55,823 nucleotides of DNA from UBA993 sp964436815 (GTDB lineage: Bacteria; Bacillota; Dethiobacteria; DTU022): assembly GCA_964436815.1 (NCBI GenBank), contig CAYTER010000009.1:1-55823 (forward strand), read 5' to 3'. A program made the translations under genes and the position numbers. Of the stretch, positions 34,263-42,896 are shown piece after piece. Below the pieces are notes generated by a model that was not told the origin of the DNA, made no database searches, and saw nothing but the letters and a program-made list of their open reading frames with translations. Numbering within the stretch: the stretch's first letter is position 1; the number at the start of each line of letters is the position of its first letter.

Positions 34263-34868
34263 ATGAAACGCATCGCCGTTCTTGCTTCCGGGCAGGGTAC
34301 AAACCTGCAGGCGATTATTGATGCCGCGGAGCGAAAAGAGTTAGCCGGAAAAGTGGTTATGGTGGTCAGCGACTGCGCAGATGCTTATGCCCTTAAACGG
34401 GCAGAAAAGCACCATATTGACGCACGTTACTTAAACCCTGCTGTTTATCCGGATCGTGAAAAATATGATCGGGCGTTGGTGTCGTTATTAAATGAATATC
34501 ACGCTGACCTTGTTGTCCTGGCCGGCTTTATGCGCCTGCTCAGCCCTTTTTTTGTCAAAGCTTTTCCCTTGAGAATTATGAATATCCACCCTTCGTTATT
34601 GCCGGCCTTTCCGGGCACCGACGGGATTGCTCAGGCGTTCAATTATGGTGTTAAGGTTACAGGCTGTACCGTTCATTTTGTTGATGAAGGGTTGGACAGC
34701 GGTCCGGTAATCCTGCAGGAAACGGTGCCGGTTATCCAACAGGAGACCCTCACTACTCTGGAACAAAGAATTCATGCCGCCGAACACCGTACTTATCCTA
34801 CGGCAATCGATTTATTCTGCCGCGGATTGCTCAAGGTAGAAGGAAGAAGGTGCTATATTGTCGACTAA
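34263..34868 (+). CDS. purN: GAR transformylase PurN
   Basis: 201 aa. Catalytic Asn and His in MNIHPSLLPAFPG and the Asp in VHFVDEGLDSGPVI. Uses 10-formyl-THF to formylate GAR. An ATG at 34239 is also in frame, but GGGAG at 34249-34253 points to the ATG at 34263, giving MKRIAVLASGQGTN, the usual family N-terminus. Overlaps purH by 11 bases. Confidence 0.96.
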   Translation: MKRIAVLASGQGTNLQAIIDAAERKELAGKVVMVVSDCADAYALKRAEKHHIDARYLNPAVYPDREKYDRALVSLLNEYHADLVVLAGFMRLLSPFFVKAFPLRIMNIHPSLLPAFPGTDGIAQAFNYGVKVTGCTVHFVDEGLDSGPVILQETVPVIQQETLTTLEQRIHAAEHRTYPTAIDLFCRGLLKVEGRRCYIVD

Positions 34869-36408
34869 AAGAAGAAGGGCCCTGATCAGTGTTTCCGATA
34901 AGAGAGGCCTAATCGAGTTAAGTCGGGATCTGACCGAACTCGGTTTTGAAATTATATCGACAGGCGGAACCGCAAAGACCTTGAAAGAAGCCGGTTTAGC
35001 GGTGAAGAAAGTATCTGAGATTACCGGTTTTCCTGAAATTTTAAACGGCAGGGTCAAGACCCTGCACCCCAAAATTCACGGTGCGATATTGGCTCAAACT
35101 GATATCGATGAGCAGCAGAAGGAGCTGACTCAACATGGCATTGATCCGCTTGAGCTGATTGTGGTCAATCTTTATCCTTTTGCCCAGACTATCAGCCGGA
35201 CCGGTTTCAGTCATGATGAAGCGCTGGAAAAAATTGATATTGGCGGACCAACGATGATCAGGGCTGCTGCCAAAAACCATAAATATGTTGCCGTAGTAGT
35301 GAACCCGGACCGCTACCAGGCTGTTACCACCGAGCTGAAAGAGAAAGGAACGATCAGCGCTGAAACCAGAATAAGCTTAGCGGCGGAAGCTTTTGCCCAT
35401 ACTGCGAATTACGATGCTACTATTGCCGCCTATTTTAACCGGCAGCCGGGAACGGATACAGAAAATTTCCCCCGTCAGCTAAGCATCGGTTTAAATAAAA
35501 TACAAGACTTGCGTTACGGTGAAAACCCTCAGCAAAAAGCTGCTTTTTATAACTTTTCCGACTCTCGGGCGGGACTGGCCGCAATGGTTCAGTTAAAGGG
35601 AAAAGATTTATCCTTTAATAACCTAAACGATATCGGAGCCGCCTGGGTCCTGGCCGGCGAATTTGAAAAACCGACAATCGTTGCTGTCAAGCATGCAAAC
35701 CCATGTGGAGTGGGATCAGCAGCGACGATTGAGGAAGCTTACAAATTAGCCCATGCTGCAGATCCGCTGTCAATATTTGGCGGAGTGATCGCCTCAAATA
35801 CCATTATTAATGGCAAGGCAGCGGAAATGATGCTGGATACTTTCCTGGAGGTCATTGCCGCGCCGCAGTTTACAGATGAGGCGTTAGCCATTCTCAGTCA
35901 GAAAAAAGATTTACGCATCCTGCAGATCCCCAGGTCTGGCCCAAATGAAAATCCTTTTGATCTGAAGATTGCTGCCGGATCAGTCTTGATCCAGACCGAA
36001 GATCGTGATCCGGTTGATGTCAGGCAGGGAAGGGTTGTCAGCCGGAGAAAACCGACTGAAGAAGAATGGCTGGGACTCGAATTTGCCCAAAAGGTTGTCA
36101 AGCATGTTCGCTCAAATGCGATCGTAATTGCTGCTGGCGAGCAAACGATTGGGATTGGCGCCGGACAGATGAACCGCGTGGGAGCAGCCAGGATAGCATT
36201 GGAACAGGCCGGATTAAAAGCAGAGGGAGCAGCCATGGGATCCGATGCTTTCTTCCCTTTTGCGGATGTGGTTGAAGAAGCGGCAAAGTATGGCATCACT
36301 GCCATTGTCCAGCCTGGTGGTTCAATGAAAGATGAAGAGTCAATCGACCTTTGCAACCGCTACGGGATAGCCATGGTTTTTACCGGGAGACGTTATTTCA
36401 AGCACTAG
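34858..36408 (+). CDS. purH: Bifunctional AICAR transformylase/IMP cyclohydrolase PurH
   Basis: 516 aa. N-terminal MGS-like IMP cyclohydrolase domain (ISVSDKRGLIEL, STGGTAKTL, GGRVKTLHP-like NGRVKTLHPKIHG), C-terminal AICARFT domain with VKHANPCGVG and GAGQMNRVGAARIA. Performs the last two steps to IMP. Start is TTG at 34858 with AAGGTG upstream, inside the end of purN. Confidence 0.97.
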   Translation: MSTKRRRALISVSDKRGLIELSRDLTELGFEIISTGGTAKTLKEAGLAVKKVSEITGFPEILNGRVKTLHPKIHGAILAQTDIDEQQKELTQHGIDPLELIVVNLYPFAQTISRTGFSHDEALEKIDIGGPTMIRAAAKNHKYVAVVVNPDRYQAVTTELKEKGTISAETRISLAAEAFAHTANYDATIAAYFNRQPGTDTENFPRQLSIGLNKIQDLRYGENPQQKAAFYNFSDSRAGLAAMVQLKGKDLSFNNLNDIGAAWVLAGEFEKPTIVAVKHANPCGVGSAATIEEAYKLAHAADPLSIFGGVIASNTIINGKAAEMMLDTFLEVIAAPQFTDEALAILSQKKDLRILQIPRSGPNENPFDLKIAAGSVLIQTEDRDPVDVRQGRVVSRRKPTEEEWLGLEFAQKVVKHVRSNAIVIAAGEQTIGIGAGQMNRVGAARIALEQAGLKAEGAAMGSDAFFPFADVVEEAAKYGITAIVQPGGSMKDEESIDLCNRYGIAMVFTGRRYFKH

Positions 36409-36462
36409 TTAAAGCTATAAAAATATTTATCGGCTGCTGAGGACAGGAAGGATGATCTGAAG

Positions 36463-37746
36463 ATGCGTGTCTTAATCGTGGGCAGTGGCGGCCGGGAGCA
36501 CGCGCTAACCTGGAAACTGGCACAAAGTCCGTTGATCAGTGAGTTATTCAGTGCTCCGGGAAGCCCCGGTATAGCAAAGAATGCTGAAATTGTTGATTTA
36601 AAAGCAGATGATCTCGAAGGTTTGACCAACTGGGCAGTGAAAAATAAAATCGATTTGGTTGTGGTTGGTCCTGAGATACCGCTTGTTCTTGGCCTTGCCG
36701 ATTGTTTAAGGAATCAGGGGATTAAGGTTTTTGGGCCCGGCAGAGACGGAGCAAGGCTTGAGGGCAGCAAGGTCTGGGCAAAGCGAAAAATGAAAAAATG
36801 GGGCATTCCCACAGCGGAATTCGCAGTATTTGATGATTTTGACGAAGCCCGTTACCATCTTTCTCTCTTCTACGGTGGTCCGGTAGTGATCAAGGCCGAC
36901 GGCCTGGCAGCCGGGAAAGGGGTAATAGTTGCTTCCGGTCCTGCTGAAGCCGAGCAGGCGCTGTATGACATTTTGATCGAAAAAGCCTTTGGAGAAGCAG
37001 GTAAAAGAGTAATCATCGAGCAATGTCTGAGCGGTGAAGAAGTATCGGTACTGGCGCTTTGCGATGGTCAAGAGCTTATCATGCTGCCTTCAGCACAGGA
37101 TCATAAAGCGATTGGCGAGCAGGACAGCGGTCCGAATACCGGAGGTATGGGCGCCTATTCTCCCGCTCCGGTCTATGATGAAGAGTTGGCCTTAAAAACA
37201 CTGGAGAAAGTTTTTAAGCCTCTACTGAAAGGTTTCCAGCATGAAGGCATTGATTTTCGCGGTGTAATTTACGCCGGGTTAATGGTATCGGCCGACCAGT
37301 TCAATGTTCTTGAATTTAACGTCCGCTTCGGCGATCCTGAAACGCAGGCTATTTTACCACGCCTTAAATCCGATCTGCTGCCGCTGTTGATGGGCGCGGC
37401 AGAAGGAAGTTTTCAGGGAAAACAGGCAGAGTGGCTGAAAGATCCGGCAGTATGTGTTGTTATGGCTTCTGCCGGCTACCCCGGCCATTATGAAAGCGGT
37501 TTTCCGATCGAAGGATTAAGTGAAGCTGAAGAACTGGGTGAAGGGAAAGTGGCAATATTTCAAGCCGGCACTGCGTTTAGGAATGGAAAGCTGGTTACGG
37601 CAGGCGGCAGGGTGTTAGGAGTCACCGCCTGGGATGAGGAGTTGGCTGATGCAGTCAGTAAAGCCTACAGAGCGCTAGGGCAGATAAAATTTGACGGTGC
37701 TTATTACCGTCGTGACATTGCCTACCGGGCGCTCCGCCGGCAGTAA
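36463..37746 (+). CDS. purD: GAR synthetase PurD
   Basis: 427 aa ATP-grasp enzyme. GSGGREHALTWKL at the start, VIKADGLAAGKGV, GPNTGGMGAYSPAP and EFNVRFGDPETQ. Joins phosphoribosylamine and glycine. Last gene of the IMP pathway here. No terminator is seen before the thiolase gene 44 bases on, so read-through into the acyl-CoA genes is possible. Confidence 0.97.
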   Translation: MRVLIVGSGGREHALTWKLAQSPLISELFSAPGSPGIAKNAEIVDLKADDLEGLTNWAVKNKIDLVVVGPEIPLVLGLADCLRNQGIKVFGPGRDGARLEGSKVWAKRKMKKWGIPTAEFAVFDDFDEARYHLSLFYGGPVVIKADGLAAGKGVIVASGPAEAEQALYDILIEKAFGEAGKRVIIEQCLSGEEVSVLALCDGQELIMLPSAQDHKAIGEQDSGPNTGGMGAYSPAPVYDEELALKTLEKVFKPLLKGFQHEGIDFRGVIYAGLMVSADQFNVLEFNVRFGDPETQAILPRLKSDLLPLLMGAAEGSFQGKQAEWLKDPAVCVVMASAGYPGHYESGFPIEGLSEAEELGEGKVAIFQAGTAFRNGKLVTAGGRVLGVTAWDEELADAVSKAYRALGQIKFDGAYYRRDIAYRALRRQ

Positions 37747-37790
37747 AGGGAAATGTCTGCAGATGAATTGAAGCAAGGGGGTTTCAGCGG

Positions 37791-38969
37791 ATGAGCAGAA
37801 CAGTGATATTAGGGTACGCACGGACACCCTTTGGCCGTTTCATGGGTTCACTAAGCGACATACCGGCTGTAGAGCTTGGCGCCCTGGTCATTAAGGAAGC
37901 CATCAGCAGATCTTCAGTTCCTGCTAATCTGGTCGATAATGTCATCTTCGGCATGGTAGTTCAGGCCGGGGCAGGCCAGATTCCTTCGCGCCAGGCTTCA
38001 ATCAAAGCCGGTTTGCCGGCGGCAGTCCCTTCAGAAACGATCAACAAGGTTTGCGCCTCGGGGCTTAGAGCGGTTAACTTGGGAGAAGTCCTGATCAGGA
38101 GCAATGAAGCGCAGCTGATTGTAGCCGGCGGAATGGAAAACATGAGTGCAGTACCGTATTTTTTGCCAAAAGGACGCAGTGGCTACCGCATGGGTGATGC
38201 GAAGCTAGTCGACGGCATGATCCATGATGGACTATGGTGTCCTTTTCACCAGGTCCATATGGGAGTCCACGGCAGTGCAGTGCCGGCAGAACAGGGGATC
38301 ACCAGGGAACAAATGGACTATTTTGCCCTGCGCAGTCACCGGTTGGCTTGTGAAGCGGCGGATAAAGGGCTGCTAAATGAAGAGCTGGTTGCCGTTCAAG
38401 TGCCGCAGCGCAAGGGAGATCCACTTCTTTTTGACCGCGACGAACTGCCCCGGAAAGATACAACCTATGAAAAGCTTTCAGCCTTGCCGGCGGTTTTCGA
38501 AAAAGAAGGCCTGGTAACAGCCGGTAACGCTCCGGCCATCAGTGACGGGGCGGCAGCTTTGGTTCTTTCTTCACGGGAAAAGGCCGAGGAGCTGGCGGTA
38601 GAGCCGCTGGCGGAAATAATTGCCCAAGCAGCTGTTTCCTTGGAGCCCCGCTATATTGCCACTGTGCCATATGAAGCAGCAGAGCTGGCCCTGAAAAAAG
38701 CCGGGTTAGCGATGTCCGATCTGAAGCTGATCGAAGTAAATGAAGCTTTTGCCTCTGTCGCTTTGACCTGCATTAAACTAGGCGGTTGGGATGACAGGAT
38801 TGTCAATGTCAACGGGGGCGCTGTTGCTATCGGTCATCCGATCGGGGCAAGCGGTGCCAGAATTTTAATGACCCTTATTGCTGAACTGCGCAGACGCGGA
38901 GGGGGTTATGGCTTAGCGACAATCTGCAGCGGTGCGGCCCAGGGGGAAGCGGTTATCGTTCAAGTATAG
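37791..38969 (+). CDS. Acetyl-CoA C-acetyltransferase (thiolase)
   Basis: 392 aa. Acylated Cys88 in INKVCASGLRAV, GGMENMS, NVNGGAVAIGHPIGASGAR (catalytic His) and ATICSGAAQGEA (second Cys). Acts in beta-oxidation, splitting acetoacetyl-CoA or a longer 3-ketoacyl-CoA, or in the reverse direction. AAGGGGG precedes the ATG. First of a run of fatty-acyl-CoA genes, with two acyl-CoA dehydrogenases directly after it. Confidence 0.93.
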   Translation: MSRTVILGYARTPFGRFMGSLSDIPAVELGALVIKEAISRSSVPANLVDNVIFGMVVQAGAGQIPSRQASIKAGLPAAVPSETINKVCASGLRAVNLGEVLIRSNEAQLIVAGGMENMSAVPYFLPKGRSGYRMGDAKLVDGMIHDGLWCPFHQVHMGVHGSAVPAEQGITREQMDYFALRSHRLACEAADKGLLNEELVAVQVPQRKGDPLLFDRDELPRKDTTYEKLSALPAVFEKEGLVTAGNAPAISDGAAALVLSSREKAEELAVEPLAEIIAQAAVSLEPRYIATVPYEAAELALKKAGLAMSDLKLIEVNEAFASVALTCIKLGGWDDRIVNVNGGAVAIGHPIGASGARILMTLIAELRRRGGGYGLATICSGAAQGEAVIVQV

Positions 38970-38991
38970 AAAGATTAAGGAGCAGGATTAA

Positions 38992-40104
38992 TTGGAATTA
39001 ATTCTTTCTGAGTATCACCAGGCCAGACAAAAAGAGTTCAAAAGCTTTGCCGGGCTTGAACTTGACAGCGGTGATAATTTCCCCCATGAAAACCTGAAAA
39101 AAGCCGCCGAAAAAGGCTATATGGGTTTACCCGTTTCCCAAAAATGGGGCGGGCAGGGTGAAGATTTTCTGACCTATATCCTCATGATTGAAGAGGTATC
39201 GCGTGTTTGCGCGTCCACGGGAGTTATTCTGTCTGTCCACACTTCTGTCGGCACATTTCCGATAATATATTACGGATCGGAAGAACAAAAACAACGCTTC
39301 CTGCCTGCCCTTGCAAGCGGAAAAATGCTGGGCGCATTTGCGCTGACCGAGGAAGGTGCCGGTTCTGATGCTGCAGCGCTTAGTTCAACAGCAGTTCATG
39401 TTGAGGGGGGTTACCTGCTTAACGGTTGCAAACTTTTTATCACCGGTGGCGGAGAGGCAGATCTGTTTACGGTTTTTGCCACTCTGGACCGGACAAAAGG
39501 ACGAAAAGGGATCACTGCTTTCCTGGTTGAGAAAGGACGTCCGGGGTTAACAGCCGGACCACCGGAAAGGAAAATGGGCCTCAACCGCTCAAAAACCTCT
39601 GAAATCAGGCTGGAGGATCTTTTTGTCCCTGCGTCGAACAGGTTGGGTGAAGAAGGTGAAGGTTTTGCTATTGCCATGTCACTGCTCGACGGTGGCCGAA
39701 TCGGCATAGCTGCTCAGGGTTTGGGTTTGGCCGGTGCCGCCCTTGATTATACGGTTGCTTACCTGAAAAAACAGGAAAGTGCAGGCGTTAAAACTAGCCA
39801 GTCGTCTGCATTTATTATTGCCGACCTGGCCGCGAAGATCGAAGCAGCCAGGCTTTTAGTTTACAGAGCTGCCGTCGTGAAAAACAGCGCGGGGCGATGT
39901 ACAAGAGAGGCATCAATGGCTAAACTATTTGCCACTGACCTGGCGATGGAAGCGGCGACAAAATGTATAGACCTGTGCAGTGATGAAAGTTACAGGGCCG
40001 AACATCCGCTAACCCGCTATTTTTGCGATGCCAAAGCACCGCAGATCTATGAAGGTTCAAATCAAATCCAGCGGATCGTAGTGGCCAGAGAGCTAATAAA
40101 TTAA
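38992..40104 (+). CDS. Divergent acyl-CoA dehydrogenase-family protein
   Basis: 370 aa; TTG start with AAGGAG upstream. It keeps the family fold: ALTEEGAGSDAAA, LFITGGG, ERKMGLNRS and the Glu in QIYEGSNQIQR. But the RxQFG segment is replaced by KKQESAGVKTSQSS, and the QxxGGxGY-x-xxYPxER segment, which contacts FAD across the dimer, reads CIDLCSDESYRAEHPLTRYF. The N-terminus is also short. It may need a partner (for example the neighbouring dehydrogenase, 50 bases on) or bind a different substrate. Function is not established. Confidence 0.8.
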   Translation: MELILSEYHQARQKEFKSFAGLELDSGDNFPHENLKKAAEKGYMGLPVSQKWGGQGEDFLTYILMIEEVSRVCASTGVILSVHTSVGTFPIIYYGSEEQKQRFLPALASGKMLGAFALTEEGAGSDAAALSSTAVHVEGGYLLNGCKLFITGGGEADLFTVFATLDRTKGRKGITAFLVEKGRPGLTAGPPERKMGLNRSKTSEIRLEDLFVPASNRLGEEGEGFAIAMSLLDGGRIGIAAQGLGLAGAALDYTVAYLKKQESAGVKTSQSSAFIIADLAAKIEAARLLVYRAAVVKNSAGRCTREASMAKLFATDLAMEAATKCIDLCSDESYRAEHPLTRYFCDAKAPQIYEGSNQIQRIVVARELIN

Positions 40105-40154
40105 ACGAAACGTAACAATTTAAAATAGTAGATAATGTAAAAGGAGGTAATTAA

Positions 40155-41294
40155 ATGAACTTTATTTTGACTGAAGAGCAGGAAATGACCCGCAGGATGG
40201 TCCGTGACTTTGCCGAGAAAGAACTTAAACCGGGGGCAGAGGAGAGGGACGACAAGGAACAGTTTTCCCGGGAGATCTTTGATAAGATGGGGCAGTTAGG
40301 TCTGACCGGTATTCCCTGGCCGGAAGAATATGGCGGTGGCGGTTGTGATTTTATCAGTTATGTTATCGCCGTCGAAGAACTCTCAAGAGTCGATGCTTCG
40401 ACGGGAACAACCTTGTCTGCGCACACTTCACTGGCCGGCTGGCCGATTTTTAAATACGGCAGCGAAGAACAGAAGAAAAAATATTTAGAACCGATGGCGC
40501 TTGGTGAAAAACTTGGAGCCTATGCTTTGACTGAAGCAACAGCCGGAACTGATGCAGCCAACCAGCGTACCACGGCGAAACTGGAAGGAGACAGCTACCT
40601 GCTGAATGGCAATAAAATATTTATTACAAACGGCGGCGAAGCAGAAATATATATCGTTTTTGCGGTTACCGACAAGGAGAAAAAAGCAAAGGGGATCAGC
40701 GCATTTATCGTAGAAAAAGATACTCCAGGCTTTTCCTGCGGCAAAAAAGAACGAAAAATGGGGCTGCGTTCCTCTCCCACTTTAGAACTGATCTTTGAAA
40801 ATTGCCGCGTTCCAAAAGAAAACCTTCTCGGAGCCGAAGGTGAAGGCTTTAAGATCGCCATGAGCACTCTTGATGGCGGGCGTAACGGCATAGCGGCACA
40901 GGCTGTGGGCATTGCACAGGGTGCGATGGAAGAGGCAATCAATTATGCCAAGAGCAGAGAACAGTTCGGCCAGCCAATTGCCAATTTCCAGGCTATCTCC
41001 TTTATGCTTGCTGATATGGGCACTAAGATTGAAGCAGCACGATTGCTTACTTACCAGGCCGCTTATTTGGAAAGCGCAGGTTTGCCGTACGGCAAAGCTT
41101 CAGCCATGGCCAAGCTTTTTGCCGCTGAAATGGCGATGGAAGTTACTACAAATGCGGTTCAGATCTTTGGCGGTTATGGTTACACCCGCGATTACCCGGT
41201 TGAACGTTTTATGCGTGACGCAAAAATTACCCAGCTTTATGAGGGAACAAGTGAAGTTCAACGCCTGGTAATCTCGCGCCACCTGCTGTCCTGA
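40155..41294 (+). CDS. Short-chain acyl-CoA dehydrogenase (butyryl-CoA dehydrogenase-like)
   Basis: 379 aa, canonical. YALTEATAGTDAA, IFITNGG, SREQFGQPI, QIFGGYGYTRDYPVERFMRDAK and the catalytic Glu in QLYEGTSEVQR. Close to the butyryl-CoA/short branched acyl-CoA dehydrogenase group, so butyryl-CoA to crotonyl-CoA is the likely reaction, with ETF as electron partner. AAAGGAGG before the ATG. No etfAB is in the window. Confidence 0.93.
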   Translation: MNFILTEEQEMTRRMVRDFAEKELKPGAEERDDKEQFSREIFDKMGQLGLTGIPWPEEYGGGGCDFISYVIAVEELSRVDASTGTTLSAHTSLAGWPIFKYGSEEQKKKYLEPMALGEKLGAYALTEATAGTDAANQRTTAKLEGDSYLLNGNKIFITNGGEAEIYIVFAVTDKEKKAKGISAFIVEKDTPGFSCGKKERKMGLRSSPTLELIFENCRVPKENLLGAEGEGFKIAMSTLDGGRNGIAAQAVGIAQGAMEEAINYAKSREQFGQPIANFQAISFMLADMGTKIEAARLLTYQAAYLESAGLPYGKASAMAKLFAAEMAMEVTTNAVQIFGGYGYTRDYPVERFMRDAKITQLYEGTSEVQRLVISRHLLS

Positions 41295-41362
41295 AACAGA
41301 CCGGTTATGGAAAGATACAGATTGGAGAGCGCACGGCGTTGATCAGTAAAGGGGTGGGTAAC

Positions 41363-41890
41363 ATGGCAAGCAAGAAACCGGGTTTAATTATGGTCTTTAC
41401 CGGTGATGGCAAGGGAAAGACAACGGCGGCAGTCGGCCAGGCAGTCAGGGCTCTGGGACACGGTTATCGGGTCTATATGATCCATTTTATGAAAGGCCGC
41501 GATTATGGCGAATTTTTAGCCACAGCCCAGCTGCCGAACCTGACCATTGTCCGTGCCGGACGCGATGACTTTGTTAATCGGGAAAAACCGGAAGCCATCG
41601 ACATTGAACTGGCCAAAGACGGCTTTAGCAAGGCCGGGGAAGCGGTGACAAGCGGTAACTACGATCTTGTTGTCCTTGACGAAATTATTGTGGCAGTTGA
41701 CTATGGCCTGATCGGTGAAGAAGAACTGCTGGATCTCCTTGGAAAGAAACCGGCTGAAGTTTCGGTGATCTTAACCGGCCGGGGAGCTTCTGCCGAACTG
41801 GTTAAAAGAGCGGACATGGTCAGCGAAATATTAGCGATCAAACATCATTACAGCCAGGGAGCTGAGTGCTGCCCAGGTATCGAGTACTAA
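41363..41890 (+). CDS. cobO: Cob(I)alamin adenosyltransferase, CobO/BtuR type
   Basis: 175 aa. P-loop GDGKGKTTAAVGQAVRALGHG, LVVLDEIIVAVDYGL and VILTGRGAS; ends with CCPGIEY, typical of the family. It attaches the adenosyl group to cobalamin, making the cofactor of the mutase encoded just downstream. The frame also opens at a TTG at 41339, but AAGGGGTGG supports the ATG at 41363. Confidence 0.93.
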   Translation: MASKKPGLIMVFTGDGKGKTTAAVGQAVRALGHGYRVYMIHFMKGRDYGEFLATAQLPNLTIVRAGRDDFVNREKPEAIDIELAKDGFSKAGEAVTSGNYDLVVLDEIIVAVDYGLIGEEELLDLLGKKPAEVSVILTGRGASAELVKRADMVSEILAIKHHYSQGAECCPGIEY

Positions 41891-41931
41891 ATTTCGGGTC
41901 TGAGCGGTATGATCGACAGAGGGGTGAATGA

Positions 41932-42879
41932 ATGCAGCAGTTGATTAAAGAGCTGCTTAATGGAAACAGGCGGGCTGCGGCTCGCCTGATTACCCTGATT
42001 GAAAACGACGATTGTCAAAAAACAGAATTATTAAGGCAGATTTATCCTCATACCGGAAAAGCCTATATTATTGGTGTAACCGGGGCGCCAGGTTCGGGTA
42101 AAAGCTCTCTGGTTGACCGTCTGCTGCAGCAAATCAGGGCAGAAGGGCTAAGCGCTGGAATCATAGCTGTTGATCCGACCAGTCCTTTTAGCGGAGGAGC
42201 AATTCTTGGAGACCGGATCAGGATGCAGGACCATGCCCTCGATCAGGATGTATTTATCAGGAGTATGGGAACCAGGGGCAGCTTGGGCGGACTTTCAAGA
42301 GCAACCAGGGAAGCAATTCAGGTGCTGGATGCTTTCGGAAAAGATTTAATCCTCGTAGAAACTGTCGGAGTGGGGCAGTCTGAAGTTGATATCGTCAAAA
42401 CTGCCGACACAACCGTGGTTGTTCTTACCCCGGCCGGCGGTGACAGCGTCCAGACTCTGAAAGCAGGTATTATGGAAATTGCCGATCTTTTTGTCGTTAA
42501 TAAAGCCGATTTACCGGGCATGGAGAGAACGGTCACCGAGATTAACATGATGCTTGATATGAAAAAAACCGGTTCCTGGAGACCTCCGGTACTGCCGACA
42601 GTTTCGATTTCAGGAGATGGCATTAAATCGCTTTGGTCTGCCCTGAAAGAACACCGTAGTTACCAGTTTGAAAGCGGGCATCTTGTGGAGGTTCGCCGGG
42701 AAAGGGTTAGGCGAGAACTGACTGAGCAGGTCGAATACCTGGTAAAACAGCAGATCTGGGACCAGGTCAAAGAAAAAATAAGCTTGGAAGATCTGGTAGA
42801 AGAAATAGTCAGCCGTAAAAAGGATCCATACAGCGCTGCCTGTGGCTTGCTGGATACGATCAAATTTTTTGAGCATTGA
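41932..42879 (+). CDS. meaB: MeaB-type GTPase chaperone of B12-dependent acyl-CoA mutase
   Basis: 315 aa. Walker A GAPGSGKSSLVD, VDPTSPFSGGAILGDRIRM, VETVGVGQSEVD and NKADL make it a MeaB/ArgK G3E GTPase. These proteins load adenosylcobalamin into the mutase and protect it. It lies between cobO and the mutase large subunit. Stop and next frame lie within 20 bases. Confidence 0.94.
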   Translation: MQQLIKELLNGNRRAAARLITLIENDDCQKTELLRQIYPHTGKAYIIGVTGAPGSGKSSLVDRLLQQIRAEGLSAGIIAVDPTSPFSGGAILGDRIRMQDHALDQDVFIRSMGTRGSLGGLSRATREAIQVLDAFGKDLILVETVGVGQSEVDIVKTADTTVVVLTPAGGDSVQTLKAGIMEIADLFVVNKADLPGMERTVTEINMMLDMKKTGSWRPPVLPTVSISGDGIKSLWSALKEHRSYQFESGHLVEVRRERVRRELTEQVEYLVKQQIWDQVKEKISLEDLVEEIVSRKKDPYSAACGLLDTIKFFEH

Positions 42880-42896
42880 TTGAAAAGGGTGATTTG

